This document shows positions 41,172 through 50,641 of a stretch of 64,000 nucleotides of DNA, piece by piece (within the stretch, counting starts at the first letter, position 1; the number at the start of each line of letters is the position of its first letter). This stretch comes from JBDGYW01 sp964580055. Lineage in GTDB: Bacteria > Gemmatimonadota > Gemmatimonadetes > Gemmatimonadales > GWC2-71-9. The stretch is from assembly GCA_964580055.1 (NCBI GenBank), contig CAZOJI010000009.1:42074-106073 (forward strand), written 5' to 3'. The notes below the pieces were generated by a model that saw only the letters and a program-made list of their open reading frames with translations, was not told the DNA's origin and searched no databases. The position numbers and the translations under genes were made by a program.

Positions 41172-42897
41172 ACCGCCGCTCCAGTTCTTCCTTGGGAAGG
41201 CGAACGATCGTAGGTCGACCGTGCACGTCGTGTGGTGGAAGCGCACAGGCGAACAGACGATCCAGTAGCTGGCGCATCTCCGAATGTTCCAACTTCTGGC
41301 CGGCCTTGATGGCGGCCCGGCACGCATAGGTGGCTGCAAAGCGCTCCAGCCGATTGAGTCCGCTCAGACGACCACCGGTCAGGTCCGCGACCAGTTCCTC
41401 GAAGCACCTGCGTGCATCAAATCGCGGGTGAGGATTGGGGACTGCATGCACGATCACCGATCTGCCCCCGAAACCTTCGACCTCGTAACCGATCGCCGAG
41501 AGGTGGTCGCGCTCTTGGTCCACCTTTTCCAGCTCGCCGGGCTCCAGATCGATGGTGAGTGGCAGGAGCAGGTGTTGCGCTGCACTGCTTTCTCCCTTGA
41601 GTGCGGCCATTGCGCATTCGTAGAGTACTCGCTCGTGCGCAGAGTGTTGGTCGACGATAACGATGCCGTCCGGGCTCTCAAACAGAATGTAGGTACTGAA
41701 GACCTGCATTAGTGAAGATTCGCGGTGCGACGAGCTTTCATCCGCAGCCGATGGGAACAGCGACCCGATGAACTCGTCCTCCTGGCGGGGTTGCGGAGAA
41801 TGAGGCGCCGCCACCGAGCCAGTCGGGTATTCCCCTTCCACAGGAGCGGCAATGCCGCCGATACTGCTGGGTCTGGCCCCCATCGTCGGTGCGGCGGCGA
41901 TGGGGTGTAGAGCATCCCGAACCGCCTCTTCGACGGTACGCTCCACGAGCATGCTGTCGAGAAACCGTACTTCGAGCTTTGCGGGATGTACGTTCACGTC
42001 TACTCTGTCGCCGGGCACCGCCAGTGAGAGGAAAATCGTCGGACGACAGCCAGGTTCCAACGTTGCCCGGTAACCGGCCTCGGCTGCACGAATGAGAAAG
42101 GGTGAACGGAACGGGCGTCCGTTCACGAATAGATGGGCTTTCCTCCCGCTCGCCTTTGCGTCCGCTGGTCGCTGCACGAAACCGCGCACGGAAACGGGCC
42201 CGGAGTCAAATTCGACCGGTAACAGCTGTTCGGCAGTGGCACGGCCAAAAAGTGCCGCAATCCGATCCGCGACGCTGGACACTCGCGGCGCGTCCAGTAC
42301 TACTCTCCCATTGCCGGTCAGCTTGAACGAGACATCCAGTCGAGCCAACGCCAGCACTGTAAGAGCCTGCATCGTGGCCCTTGCCTCACTCCTGACGGAT
42401 CTGAGGAACTTCCGTCTCGCCGGAGTATTGAAGAAGAGCCTCCTGACGGTGACGGTAGTGCCTCTGTCCCGTGCGATATCGTCCACCGCTTCCAGATTGC
42501 CGCCCTTCACCAGGAGGCGCGTTCCCTCGGATTGGTATGCCCCCTCGCCAGGAGCAGCGGTCTCCACCTCGAAGATGGATACGGACGCTATTGAGGGAAG
42601 TGCCTCACCGCGGAACCCGTATGTCGGCACTCCCACCAGGTCAGCCAGCGAACCGATCTTGCTGGTCGCGTGACGGTCCAGCGCGAGCAGCGCATCGTCA
42701 CGACTCATGCCGGCACCATCGTCGGAGACCCTGATGAGAGTCCGTCCACCATCCTCCACCTCGATGTCGACAGTCGTGGCAGCCGCGTCGAGCGAATTCT
42801 CTACGAGTTCCTTGACTACTGACGCCGGACGCTCAACGACTTCGCCTGCGGCAATCTGATCAGCTACCGCGTTCGGTAATATCCTCACCCGGCTCAT
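41158..42897 (-). CDS. mutL: DNA mismatch repair protein MutL (579 aa)
   Basis: GHKL ATPase that links MutS to strand removal. ATPase motifs are ELVENSLDAA, DDGAGM, RHATSKI and GFRGEALPSIASV. The C-terminal domain carries VDQHSAHERVLYE, which fits the endonuclease motif DQHA(x)2E(x)4E, plus ACRAAIKAGQKLEHSEM and PHDVHGRPT. So it is the nicking type of MutL found in bacteria without MutH. Start ATG at 42897 overlaps the BatD/E gene stop as ATGA. mutS is not in the window. Confidence 0.95.
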   Translation of the reverse strand: MSRVRILPNAVADQIAAGEVVERPASVVKELVENSLDAAATTVDIEVEDGGRTLIRVSDDGAGMSRDDALLALDRHATSKIGSLADLVGVPTYGFRGEALPSIASVSIFEVETAAPGEGAYQSEGTRLLVKGGNLEAVDDIARDRGTTVTVRRLFFNTPARRKFLRSVRSEARATMQALTVLALARLDVSFKLTGNGRVVLDAPRVSSVADRIAALFGRATAEQLLPVEFDSGPVSVRGFVQRPADAKASGRKAHLFVNGRPFRSPFLIRAAEAGYRATLEPGCRPTIFLSLAVPGDRVDVNVHPAKLEVRFLDSMLVERTVEEAVRDALHPIAAAPTMGARPSSIGGIAAPVEGEYPTGSVAAPHSPQPRQEDEFIGSLFPSAADESSSHRESSLMQVFSTYILFESPDGIVIVDQHSAHERVLYECAMAALKGESSAAQHLLLPLTIDLEPGELEKVDQERDHLSAIGYEVEGFGGRSVIVHAVPNPHPRFDARRCFEELVADLTGGRLSGLNRLERFAATYACRAAIKAGQKLEHSEMRQLLDRLFACALPPHDVHGRPTIVRLPKEELERRFGRT

Positions 42898-45236
42898 TTG
42901 AGTGTCAAAACCTCTTGCTGCAAGAGCCAACCCGGGTCACCTGCGCGTTCGACCAGAATCCACGGGGCTCTGTGCCTTCTGATAGACACGGCTGTTCCGG
43001 GATCGAGAATCCGAACTGTCTGGGCCGGTCCATAAGGTGCAACTCTGAGCGGAGTATCCGTAGCGACCACGAACGCTACCGGTGACCTGTACTCTTCCCT
43101 CACATGGATGCCGTACGCGGCGCAAACCACCGCCAGGAGGCATGCGCTCCACCAAATCCAGCTCCGCCACCGCAGTGCAACGGACAGCCACCCCAACAAC
43201 CAAAAAAGCGCCGCCACACTGAAAGCCTCTGCCGGGGAAAGCGGAAATACCCGGGTCAGTCGCGCGGAGGCAACGTCCAGGGGAGGGAGTTCTGCCAAAG
43301 CCGTACGCACCCGGTCGCTCCGTGGAGAGAGGCGTGCTGCGCGAATCCACGCCCGCCTGGCACACTGAACTGCCCCGGCTCGCTCGCATACGGCACCGAG
43401 ATTGTACCAATGAGACACTTCCCAGGGTTCAGCCCGTGCGCGTGCCTCGAAGCTGTCCGCCGCCGAGCGCAATGCTCCCGTCTCATAGAGACGTTCCGCC
43501 GACTGTGCGAGGAGCGAATGCGGCATTGCGGCGAGAAACAATAGGGCAAACAGAGCGCCGGCGGTACCGCGCGCTGCGTAACCAACTGTTTCTCCCGGGA
43601 GGGCTCGCAATACTTCAGCCACTTCGGCAGACAGTTCTTCCGGGTCAGTACCGCTTTCGGGGCCATAGTTGGCCAACCACAACCGCTCTCGCACACGCGC
43701 CGCATGAGCCGCTATAGGAGCCTCGATACCGGCGGCCCTCAATGCAGCGGCCAGAGTTTTCGAGTCTGCTCTCTCGGCGGTTCCGACCAGGTCGCGCAGT
43801 ACATCGCGAAAGCTCTTCTCCAAGCATGCCAGTTTGTCGGTTGAGGACTGTCTCTCACGCTGTGTGCCGCTATGGTATTTGCGCACTGCCAAAAACGTCA
43901 AAGCACCGGCAGGGGGAAGTATGAGGAACAAGAGCCAACTCCAGGTTGGCAGAGTCGCGAACAGTCGCTGCAGGGAAAGGTTGTTCCCGGAAGGCAGGAG
44001 CACCCGCGTCGCCGAGCGGCGCTCGCCTCGAGACGAGCTTGCGGCATCGACTGTCAGCGAGAGTTCGGGAACTCGGAGAATCCGATAACGGTCGCTTGTC
44101 AAGTCGTAGTATGCGTAAGAGACGTCCGTTATCCGGTGGGTCCCCGAGGAGTCGGGTACTACGAGATAGCGAAATGATTTGGTGCCCGATATCAGCTCCG
44201 TTCCCGGATCGAGCTCGACGTTGATTCCTTCCGGGTATGCGCGCACCGCGTCGGGCCAGAGCATTGTCGGTTCCGGCCACAGTGCAACGTTCCCCTGGCC
44301 ACTGAGTGTGGCGGTGACCACGGTGGCATCACCTAGCGATAACCGGGTCTCCTGTGCGCCAACTGACAACTCTAGTTCGGACCCGGAGGCGCCATTGAAC
44401 GACGAGGGCCGGTTAGCGGCCGGTTGTTGGATAACATCCACGAAGACCCTGTCGCTCTCTGGCTCGTGGCGGATTTCACGGCTCAAGAACGAATACGACA
44501 TCGGCAGGCTGTAGGATACGGTGGCAGGACCAATGGTGAGCACGCCGGGCCGCAGAGGGAATGCCACGACGGAGTGGACATACACCTGGTACACAGAGTT
44601 GCGAACACGCCACCTCATATCGACTGCATGCGGCACACCTTGGCTGTAGGTCCAAGCACCGTGCAGTTGCGGTGGTTGCAGCGTGGGTGGGGTCCGTAGT
44701 CGCGCGCGGATGTGCTGTGGGAACCAGGCCACGACCGCGAGATCGAGTTGTTCGCCGAGAATGATTGAATCGGCTGAAGTCAAAACCTTTACCAGGACTT
44801 CATCGTCCGACAACTCTGGGGGCACATGTCGTTCCACCAAGGCTCTTATTCGTGGCGAGAGGGTTTCATCCTCAGCTTCTTCATTCGCTGAAACCGTCAC
44901 CTCGATCGGGTCGGCTCGAGCGATGGAGCCGCCCGCGCGCACCACCGTCGCGCCAATGCGGGCCACCCCTGCACTGCTTGCACGCAGCCGCAAGGTTCGA
45001 GTGAGCGTACGAGTGGCCACGCCCTCGTGTATCGAAACCTCCGAGTGGTCAGTCGCTGCCAGTAACTCGAGGGCCGTCAGAGATGGATTGAGAATCCGTA
45101 CGGCTTCACTCGCGGTGGCTTCAACGGTAATCGTGAGCACGAGCGTTTCGCCCACTTCGGCGCGGTTCCGATCCAGTGCGGCGTCGACCTGCAACTGCTG
45201 CAGGGAGAGAAGTGCGGTCAGGATTGCTACTACCAA
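42894..45236 (-). CDS. BatD-BatE fusion: aerotolerance-type membrane protein with TPR and SH3-like ends (780 aa)
   Basis: Residues 1-400 have a cleavable or anchored N-terminus and repeated beta domains typical of BatD (ERHVPPELSDDEVLVKVLTSADSIILGEQ, RVFVDVIQQP). A membrane helix lies near 430-455 (WSWLLFLILPPAGALTFLAV). After a cytoplasmic stretch, a second helix is followed by TPR-like units (HWYNLGAVCERAGAVQCARRAWIRAARLSP), two more helices and a C-terminal SH3-like module (TPLRVAPYGPAQTVRILDPGTAVSI), the BatE layout. In Bacteroides BatD and BatE are separate. Start is TTG at 45236 with GGGAGG upstream, overlapping the BatB/C stop. It probably works with the two von Willebrand proteins and MoxR. 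Confidence 0.8.
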   Translation of the reverse strand: MVVAILTALLSLQQLQVDAALDRNRAEVGETLVLTITVEATASEAVRILNPSLTALELLAATDHSEVSIHEGVATRTLTRTLRLRASSAGVARIGATVVRAGGSIARADPIEVTVSANEEAEDETLSPRIRALVERHVPPELSDDEVLVKVLTSADSIILGEQLDLAVVAWFPQHIRARLRTPPTLQPPQLHGAWTYSQGVPHAVDMRWRVRNSVYQVYVHSVVAFPLRPGVLTIGPATVSYSLPMSYSFLSREIRHEPESDRVFVDVIQQPAANRPSSFNGASGSELELSVGAQETRLSLGDATVVTATLSGQGNVALWPEPTMLWPDAVRAYPEGINVELDPGTELISGTKSFRYLVVPDSSGTHRITDVSYAYYDLTSDRYRILRVPELSLTVDAASSSRGERRSATRVLLPSGNNLSLQRLFATLPTWSWLLFLILPPAGALTFLAVRKYHSGTQRERQSSTDKLACLEKSFRDVLRDLVGTAERADSKTLAAALRAAGIEAPIAAHAARVRERLWLANYGPESGTDPEELSAEVAEVLRALPGETVGYAARGTAGALFALLFLAAMPHSLLAQSAERLYETGALRSAADSFEARARAEPWEVSHWYNLGAVCERAGAVQCARRAWIRAARLSPRSDRVRTALAELPPLDVASARLTRVFPLSPAEAFSVAALFWLLGWLSVALRWRSWIWWSACLLAVVCAAYGIHVREEYRSPVAFVVATDTPLRVAPYGPAQTVRILDPGTAVSIRRHRAPWILVERAGDPGWLLQQEVLTLK

Positions 45237-46852
45237 TCCCGCCTCCCTTTTGCCTCCCGCATCTGAGAGCGGTTCCGGTTCCGCCTCATGAGCGTGCTGC
45301 GTTCCTCTTCTGCGATTGAATTGAGGATCTGTTGTGCCTGACCGATCGTGAGTCCCTGGGGTTGAGCCTCAGGAGAGTCTTCCTGTCCGGAACCGGTGCG
45401 CTGCTGACTGTCCGGGGGCACATCCTCCGGCTCAGGCATCAATCGGTTTGCCAATTCCAAGTTCCATTTCGCCGCACTGTCTTTCGGCTCCAAGAGGAGG
45501 GCCTCGCGATAATGCCTTCTGGCGGCTTCGACATGTGGAACGAGGTTCGCACTATCGCTCGCGGCGAGCCGCAACTCCAGTATGCCGAGATTGAACAACG
45601 ACGCAAACCGAATGTCGGGGTCAATTGACCGCGCTGCGATGCGCAGAGCGGACCTGGCCAGTGCCGTATCTCCCCCGGCGAGTGCTGCAGTACCGCCGTT
45701 GAACCACGCAGTGTCTCCACCGTGACCCGCCAGAGCCTGGAGTCTGAACAGTTCAGCCGCTCTTTGGAACCGTCCCTCTACCCATGCCTCCTCCGCAGCG
45801 TTTTGCGGGCCCTGCGCATTTGCGCCCTCGACACCCAGAACAGCCAGCACGAATACTGCCAGTGCAGTGGTCCTTCGGGTCACCGTGTGAACAACCAGCA
45901 GCAAGACAGCCACGAGCACGGGTATCCAAGCCCTGCTTATGTCTTGAGCTGCCGTCGTAGTGGCCAAGGGCATGCGCTTGAAAGCAGAAACCAACTCGCG
46001 CACGCGTCCCGCCTGGTCTCCTACCTCGGCCGACACTACTACTCCCTGTGCCGCATCAGCGACCGCCGTCAAAATATCGTCTCGGCGTCTGGTCTCCACG
46101 TATTCGCCACCGCGATTCAATTTGTGACCGATCAATGTCCCGTCCAAATCGCGTACAGGTATCCTCACTCCCTCGGTTCCGCCTTCGGCTACCAGAATCA
46201 GGTGAATCCTGTCTCGACGCAGCTTCGCCGCATGATCCAGAATCCCCGACAGGGAATCATGGGCCTCTCCGTCACTGAACAAGACGAGCACGCGATCTGC
46301 GACCTTGTCACCGGCGAGAAGGAGTTCGCGGCCCTTACCCAGCGCGAGCCCGAGGCTGCTTCCGCCGCTGCTTGCAACATCCGGGTCCAGTGCGTCAATG
46401 AGAAGGTGAAGCGCGCTTCCGTCGACTGTCAGGGGGGACATCACGTAGCTCTGTCCGGCAAAAGCCACCAAACCGATTCTGTCGCCCCTCAGGTCGTGAA
46501 CCAGCCTCCGTGCCTCCCGCTTTGCTCGATTCAATCGAGATGGGGCCGCGTCCTCGGCCAACATCGAGCGCGATATGTCGATCCCGATCACGAGGTCCAG
46601 CCCCTTGGTATCTGTCTCGACGACTCGAGTGCCCCATCTGGGACCCGCCAAGCCGACTGCGGCGGCCAGCGCCGCCAGTCCCAGCAGCAGAATGCCCCAC
46701 CTTCCATGCCGCGCGGCCTCAGCACCTAGAGACGTCGACCAATGGTATGCGCGATTGACGCGAGTCCGCCTCGCCCAGAACGCAAGTGCCGAGACGAACA
46801 GCGCAACCGCCGGCGCAGATATCAGAAACAGGGGGCTGTCGAAGGCAGTCAC
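45230..46852 (-). CDS. BatB-BatC fusion: membrane von Willebrand A protein with TPR domain (540 aa)
   Basis: N-terminal helix, a second helix near 55-70, then a VWA domain with the MIDAS motif DISRSM and later Thr/Asp positions (SPLTVDGSAL, LFSDGEAHD). A helix near 310-325 (WIPVLVAVLLLVVHTV) and a second hydrophobic stretch ending in ANAQ lead to a periplasmic region with TPR-like repeats (VEGRFQRAAELFRLQALAG, YREALLLEPKDSAAKWNLELANRL) and an acidic Gln-rich tail. This equals BatB plus BatC in one chain. It overlaps batA by 4 bases and the BatD/E gene by 7. Family role: oxygen-stress tolerance and envelope maintenance, with chaperone-like action suspected. Confidence 0.82.
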   Translation of the reverse strand: MTAFDSPLFLISAPAVALFVSALAFWARRTRVNRAYHWSTSLGAEAARHGRWGILLLGLAALAAAVGLAGPRWGTRVVETDTKGLDLVIGIDISRSMLAEDAAPSRLNRAKREARRLVHDLRGDRIGLVAFAGQSYVMSPLTVDGSALHLLIDALDPDVASSGGSSLGLALGKGRELLLAGDKVADRVLVLFSDGEAHDSLSGILDHAAKLRRDRIHLILVAEGGTEGVRIPVRDLDGTLIGHKLNRGGEYVETRRRDDILTAVADAAQGVVVSAEVGDQAGRVRELVSAFKRMPLATTTAAQDISRAWIPVLVAVLLLVVHTVTRRTTALAVFVLAVLGVEGANAQGPQNAAEEAWVEGRFQRAAELFRLQALAGHGGDTAWFNGGTAALAGGDTALARSALRIAARSIDPDIRFASLFNLGILELRLAASDSANLVPHVEAARRHYREALLLEPKDSAAKWNLELANRLMPEPEDVPPDSQQRTGSGQEDSPEAQPQGLTIGQAQQILNSIAEEERSTLMRRNRNRSQMREAKGRRDW

Positions 46853-47829
46853 GGGACCCTCACCACGACCGTCGCAGCAAGCACCAACTCCAGGACCAAT
46901 GTGCCGAGCCCGAACAGCAGGAACGGTTCGAGTGCTTCATCGAAATCGGTGTAGCGCGTTACGGTTACGGGAGTCTTTTCCAATTCGTCTATCTGCCGGA
47001 AGATCCTGGACAGTGCCTCGGCATCCGTAGCGCGAAAGTACCGGCCGCCGGTTATCCTGGCCACATCCCTCAACAACCGCTCGTCTATCTGAACGGGTAG
47101 TGTCTGATATCTCGTTTGACCCAGCGGCCCCAGGCCAATCGGCATCCGTGCTTCGCCGTCGGTGCCGACACCGATTGTGTAGAGCCGAATCCCCAGTTTG
47201 CCGGCAGCCTCTGCCGCGGTGTGTGGATCAATCGTACCGCGGTTGTTGTCTCCATCGGTGAGAAGCACTATGACCTTGCTCTTGCCGGGGGCACGGCGCA
47301 AGCGATTTGCCGAAGTTGCGATCGCCGTTCCGATTGCGGTGCCGTCGTCGAGTTCACCCACGCGAGAACGGTTCACATACTCTTCGAGGACGGCATAGTC
47401 GACCGTAATGGGGACCTGCGTGAGTGCCTCGGCGGCGAAAAGCACCAGGCCGATCCTATCAAACGAACGTCCTCGGATGAACGCGATGGATTGTTGCTTG
47501 GCGACGTCCAGCCGGTTAGATGGAGTGAAATCCTCGGCGAGCATACTGCTGGAAACGTCGATAGCGAGCACGATTGCGATGCCTTCGCTCGTGACATCGC
47601 TTACGCCTTCGCCGATTTGCGGCCCCGCGGCTGCCAGAATCCAGGCTCCGAGCGTTAGCGATCGCAGGGCTGGAGGAATGCGCGCGATCCAACGTCTTTG
47701 CCGACTTGGCTGGGTCAAGGGCCCTACGTCGCTGTAGCGGGCAACTACGCGGGGGTGCCGCGCTCGCCAGTACCATATCAAGGGTATGGCGAGTAGCAGC
47801 AGTAACAGAAGGGGCCGCGCGACCGTCAT
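46849..47829 (-). CDS. batA: BatA-type membrane von Willebrand A protein (326 aa)
   Basis: Short N-terminal helix (LLLLLLLAIPLIWYW), a second near 58-70, a VWA domain with intact MIDAS residues (AIDVSSSM, VPITVDYAVLEEY, LLTDGDNNRG) and a C-terminal helix (FLLFGLGTLVLELVLAATVVV). The two outer helices anchor the VWA domain, as in BatA/BatB of Bacteroides and BB0172-type proteins. It overlaps its neighbours by 4 bases on each side. Likely partners are MoxR, the DUF58 protein and the other Bat proteins. Confidence 0.88.
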   Translation of the reverse strand: MTVARPLLLLLLLAIPLIWYWRARHPRVVARYSDVGPLTQPSRQRRWIARIPPALRSLTLGAWILAAAGPQIGEGVSDVTSEGIAIVLAIDVSSSMLAEDFTPSNRLDVAKQQSIAFIRGRSFDRIGLVLFAAEALTQVPITVDYAVLEEYVNRSRVGELDDGTAIGTAIATSANRLRRAPGKSKVIVLLTDGDNNRGTIDPHTAAEAAGKLGIRLYTIGVGTDGEARMPIGLGPLGQTRYQTLPVQIDERLLRDVARITGGRYFRATDAEALSRIFRQIDELEKTPVTVTRYTDFDEALEPFLLFGLGTLVLELVLAATVVVRVP

Positions 47830-48668
47830 GAAACGCGCTCCTCATCGTGGTGCTCGCGAATGGCGGATAATATGTCGCCGACCTGATCTACGAGCAACGC
47901 GATGTCGCTCGGCACCGCCGGAGCGTACTGGGCGCGTTCCAATGATCGCAGTGTCTCTTCTATGTCGCGTCTAGGCAGGTCCGGTCTCTTGGCTCCGATT
48001 ACTTCAAGGCATTCCGCGGTGCTCAACTGCCGCCCCGCTTCGGGTACGACCGCGGCGATCTCGCCTCGGAGTCGTTCAGAGAGTGCGCCCACAACAGTTC
48101 TGAGCTCCCCCGCCATGATCCACTGCTGTAAAGGCGGGTCCACGGTTGTCACAACGTCTCCAGCCCAGACGGGGCGTGGTCCGACACGGCGGCGACGCAA
48201 CGCCCAAATAGCCAGTGCCACAATAGCGACTACCACGAGTGAGATGGCAGGCAACAAGCTACGCTGAACGCCGGCTATTGGCTCGAGCGGCTCCACCGGT
48301 GCAGGAAGCGTGTCGCCAGACGGCAGGATTGATGCTACGTCAACCCAAGCGGTGTCCCCTGACAAAACGGCGATCCTACCGTCGGGATAGGAGATCTCCA
48401 GATCGGGGAGAGAGACCGCCATTCGTCCCGCCTGAAAGAACGCCAGCAGGTACCTCACTACGACGGAGCCATTGGATCGGGCGACAACGGGTGATGCTAG
48501 GGGCTGATATGCTTCCCTTGATATTAGCGGTTCTGCGGTGAGTACGGCTCCGGGCTCCAGCTCTATCTGTCGCGTCAGGCGTACAGTATCGCCAACCGAA
48601 ACGGTTGCCGGCGATGCGACCCACGTGGCGCTCTGTGTCGACAGTATCAAGGCCGCCAGGAGGATCAT
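47826..48668 (-). CDS. hypothetical membrane-anchored Bat-cluster protein, BatD/DUF4381-like (280 aa)
   Basis: An N-terminal signal-like segment (ILLAALILSTQSATWVAS) leads to a beta-rich periplasmic domain of about 110 residues (ATVSVGDTVRLTRQIELEPG), then a helix near 140-160 (LLPAISLVVVAIVALAIWAL) and a cytoplasmic helical tail with LRSLERAQYAPAVPSDIALLVDQVG. Proteins of this layout stand between DUF58 and BatA genes in many Bat operons. Its exact role is unknown. It overlaps both neighbours by 4 bases, so it is part of the same complex in all likelihood. Confidence 0.7.
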   Translation of the reverse strand: MILLAALILSTQSATWVASPATVSVGDTVRLTRQIELEPGAVLTAEPLISREAYQPLASPVVARSNGSVVVRYLLAFFQAGRMAVSLPDLEISYPDGRIAVLSGDTAWVDVASILPSGDTLPAPVEPLEPIAGVQRSLLPAISLVVVAIVALAIWALRRRRVGPRPVWAGDVVTTVDPPLQQWIMAGELRTVVGALSERLRGEIAAVVPEAGRQLSTAECLEVIGAKRPDLPRRDIEETLRSLERAQYAPAVPSDIALLVDQVGDILSAIREHHDEERVS

Positions 48669-49561
48669 CGCTTCAAGCGGCGGGCGCGTGCGGCAAATGC
48701 GTTGTGCAACGTTTCTGCGTAAGGCTGATTCGTCATGAGAGAGATGTGGTCTACCTCGGTGCGTTTCAATGTCCTCGCACGCGTTAACCTGGCTTCTTCA
48801 GCCGACATCTGGAGCTTCAGCCGAATCTCCTCGCTGGAGGTGTCTACCACCAAGCTCTCGCCGGATTCACTGTCTTCCAGTTCGATCCACCCAACCTTTG
48901 GCAGTGATGTCTCCCGGGGATCGTCGATGGTTATTGCGACGACTTCGTGCTTGGCAGCCAGATTGCGGAGTTGCACCTCCCAACCCTTGGCCCTGAAATC
49001 TGATAGCACGACGACTATGGAACGGTTGCGCAAGAGCCGTGAGACGTATGCCAAGGCGGCACTGATATTGGTTCCCAACGCGGTGGGAGTGAACGCCAGC
49101 ATGTCGCGAATCACGCGTAGCGTATGCCTGCGGCCTTTAGCGGGCGGGACCACGTGGTCGATGCCTTCAGAGAACATGACGGCGCCTACACGGTCGTTCT
49201 GGCGCGCCGCAGCCAAAGCCAGAACTGCGGCTACCTCCACTGCCAGCTCCGCCTTGGTATTCGGCTGTCCGAACTCCACAGACCCCGAGCGATCCACCAC
49301 CAGAAGCAACGTGAGCTCGCGTTCTTCCTCGTACGTCTTGACGTACGGCGACCCCATTCTCGCCGAGACGTTCCAGTCGATGGAGCGGAAATCGTCGCCG
49401 CTCTCATATCCGCGAACCTCGGCAAACTCAATGCCCTGCCCGCGGAACACAGACCGATATTCACCTGAAAAGAGCGTCGTCACCAGGCGTCGCGCACGGA
49501 TTTCGATGCGTTTCACCTGCCGCAGAACGTCTGCACCCACTACGTTGGCGGGTGTGGTCAT
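48665..49561 (-). CDS. DUF58 domain protein of the MoxR/Bat cluster (298 aa)
   Basis: The central signature RGQGIEFAEVRGYESGDDFRSIDW with ARMGSPYVKTYEEERELT is the hallmark of DUF58. Downstream is a VWA-like fold with a partial MIDAS (LLLVVDRSGSVEFG) and VVVLSDFRAKGWE. The protein is soluble. DUF58 proteins are encoded directly after MoxR ATPases in this family of operons and are thought to be their clients or adaptors. ATGA overlap with moxR. Confidence 0.9.
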   Translation of the reverse strand: MTTPANVVGADVLRQVKRIEIRARRLVTTLFSGEYRSVFRGQGIEFAEVRGYESGDDFRSIDWNVSARMGSPYVKTYEEERELTLLLVVDRSGSVEFGQPNTKAELAVEVAAVLALAAARQNDRVGAVMFSEGIDHVVPPAKGRRHTLRVIRDMLAFTPTALGTNISAALAYVSRLLRNRSIVVVLSDFRAKGWEVQLRNLAAKHEVVAITIDDPRETSLPKVGWIELEDSESGESLVVDTSSEEIRLKLQMSAEEARLTRARTLKRTEVDHISLMTNQPYAETLHNAFAARARRLKR

Positions 49562-50532
49562 GGAATCTCCACCGCCTCCATTATCCGCGCGATCACCTCA
49601 TCAGAAGACACGTCTTCCGCCTCGGCCTCGAAGGTGAGCAGAACGCGGTGGCGCAGTATATCCGGGGCCATTGCCTTCACGTCCTCCGGGACTACGTACG
49701 CTCTTCCCTGCAGGGACGCGTGCGCCCGGGCAGCTTGCGCCAGGTAGATTGTGGCGCGGGGGCTGGCTCCGAAGGCTATCAGGGGACGCAGCTCGTGAAG
49801 TCCCAGCAATTGGGGCTCCCTTGTACCGCGAACCACGTCAACCACGTAATCAACAAGCTTCTGATCCATGTAGAGTTCCGCAATCGAACGCCGCATCGAC
49901 ATGATCTCGCTTGGTTCCGCGACTACCTGCAGGTCGATGGGACGGCCGGCGGACATTCTCCAGAGGATCTCTTTTTCTTCCTCGCGAGCAGGGTAGCCGA
50001 CACGGATCTTCAGCATGAAACGATCCAACTGGGCCTCGGGTAGGGGATACGTTCCCTCCTGCTCGATTGGGTTCTGCGTGGCCAGCACCAGAAACGGCTC
50101 CGAGAGTGCGTGAGTTTCACCGCCGATTGTCACCTGCATCTCTTGCATTGCCTCGAGCAGCGCGGACTGGACCTTCGCTGGCGCTCTGTTGATCTCGTCG
50201 GCGAGGACCAGGTTGGCAAACAGCGGTCCCCGTCGCGGATAGAAGTCATTCGATTTCTGATCGAACACCATCGTGCCTATTATGTCTGCGGGGAGCAGGT
50301 CCGGCGTGAATTGTATGCGCTGGAATTCCGTCCGGATGACCTCGGCCACTGACCTGACCGCAAGGGTCTTTGCCAGGCCTGGTACACCCTCGAGAAGTAT
50401 GTGTCCACCTGTCAGCAGACCGACCAGCAGTCTGTCGATCATCGTCTCCTGACCGACGATGCGCTTGCCGACCTCCTTCTTTACCTTGGCAGGTAACTCG
50501 GCGGTGGCAGTTGGTAAAGCGCGTGAAGTCAT
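49558..50532 (-). CDS. MoxR-family AAA+ ATPase (324 aa)
   Basis: Chaperone-like ATPase that acts on VWA-domain partners. The Walker A motif is LEGVPGLAKT, Walker B is LVLADEINRAPAKVQSALLEAMQE, and sensor 1 is LATQNPIEQEGTYPLPEAQLDRFM; the C-terminal lid carries GASPRATIYLAQAARAHA. It heads the DUF58/BatA/BatB-C/BatD-E group. 109 bases separate it from rluB; the only promoter hint there is a TTGACG with no good -10, so it may be read from the upstream operon. Confidence 0.94.
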   Translation of the reverse strand: MTSRALPTATAELPAKVKKEVGKRIVGQETMIDRLLVGLLTGGHILLEGVPGLAKTLAVRSVAEVIRTEFQRIQFTPDLLPADIIGTMVFDQKSNDFYPRRGPLFANLVLADEINRAPAKVQSALLEAMQEMQVTIGGETHALSEPFLVLATQNPIEQEGTYPLPEAQLDRFMLKIRVGYPAREEEKEILWRMSAGRPIDLQVVAEPSEIMSMRRSIAELYMDQKLVDYVVDVVRGTREPQLLGLHELRPLIAFGASPRATIYLAQAARAHASLQGRAYVVPEDVKAMAPDILRHRVLLTFEAEAEDVSSDEVIARIMEAVEIP

Positions 50533-50641
50533 GCCCGTTCTCCAGTTCCCCAGGACAGCTACAATGGCTGTGCCTGCACGATGATGCTCGCTAACCGCTC
50601 CGTCAACCGGTTGCCCTGCAGCGGAACGGATTCGTTATTCG

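Noticed and set aside
45722..46729. 335-codon plus-strand frame inside the BatB-BatC gene
   Set aside because: Antisense shadow; no motif or signal, and the sense gene has clear domains.
50533..50641. Promoter for moxR
   Set aside because: TTGACG is present but no acceptable -10 at 16-18 bases.
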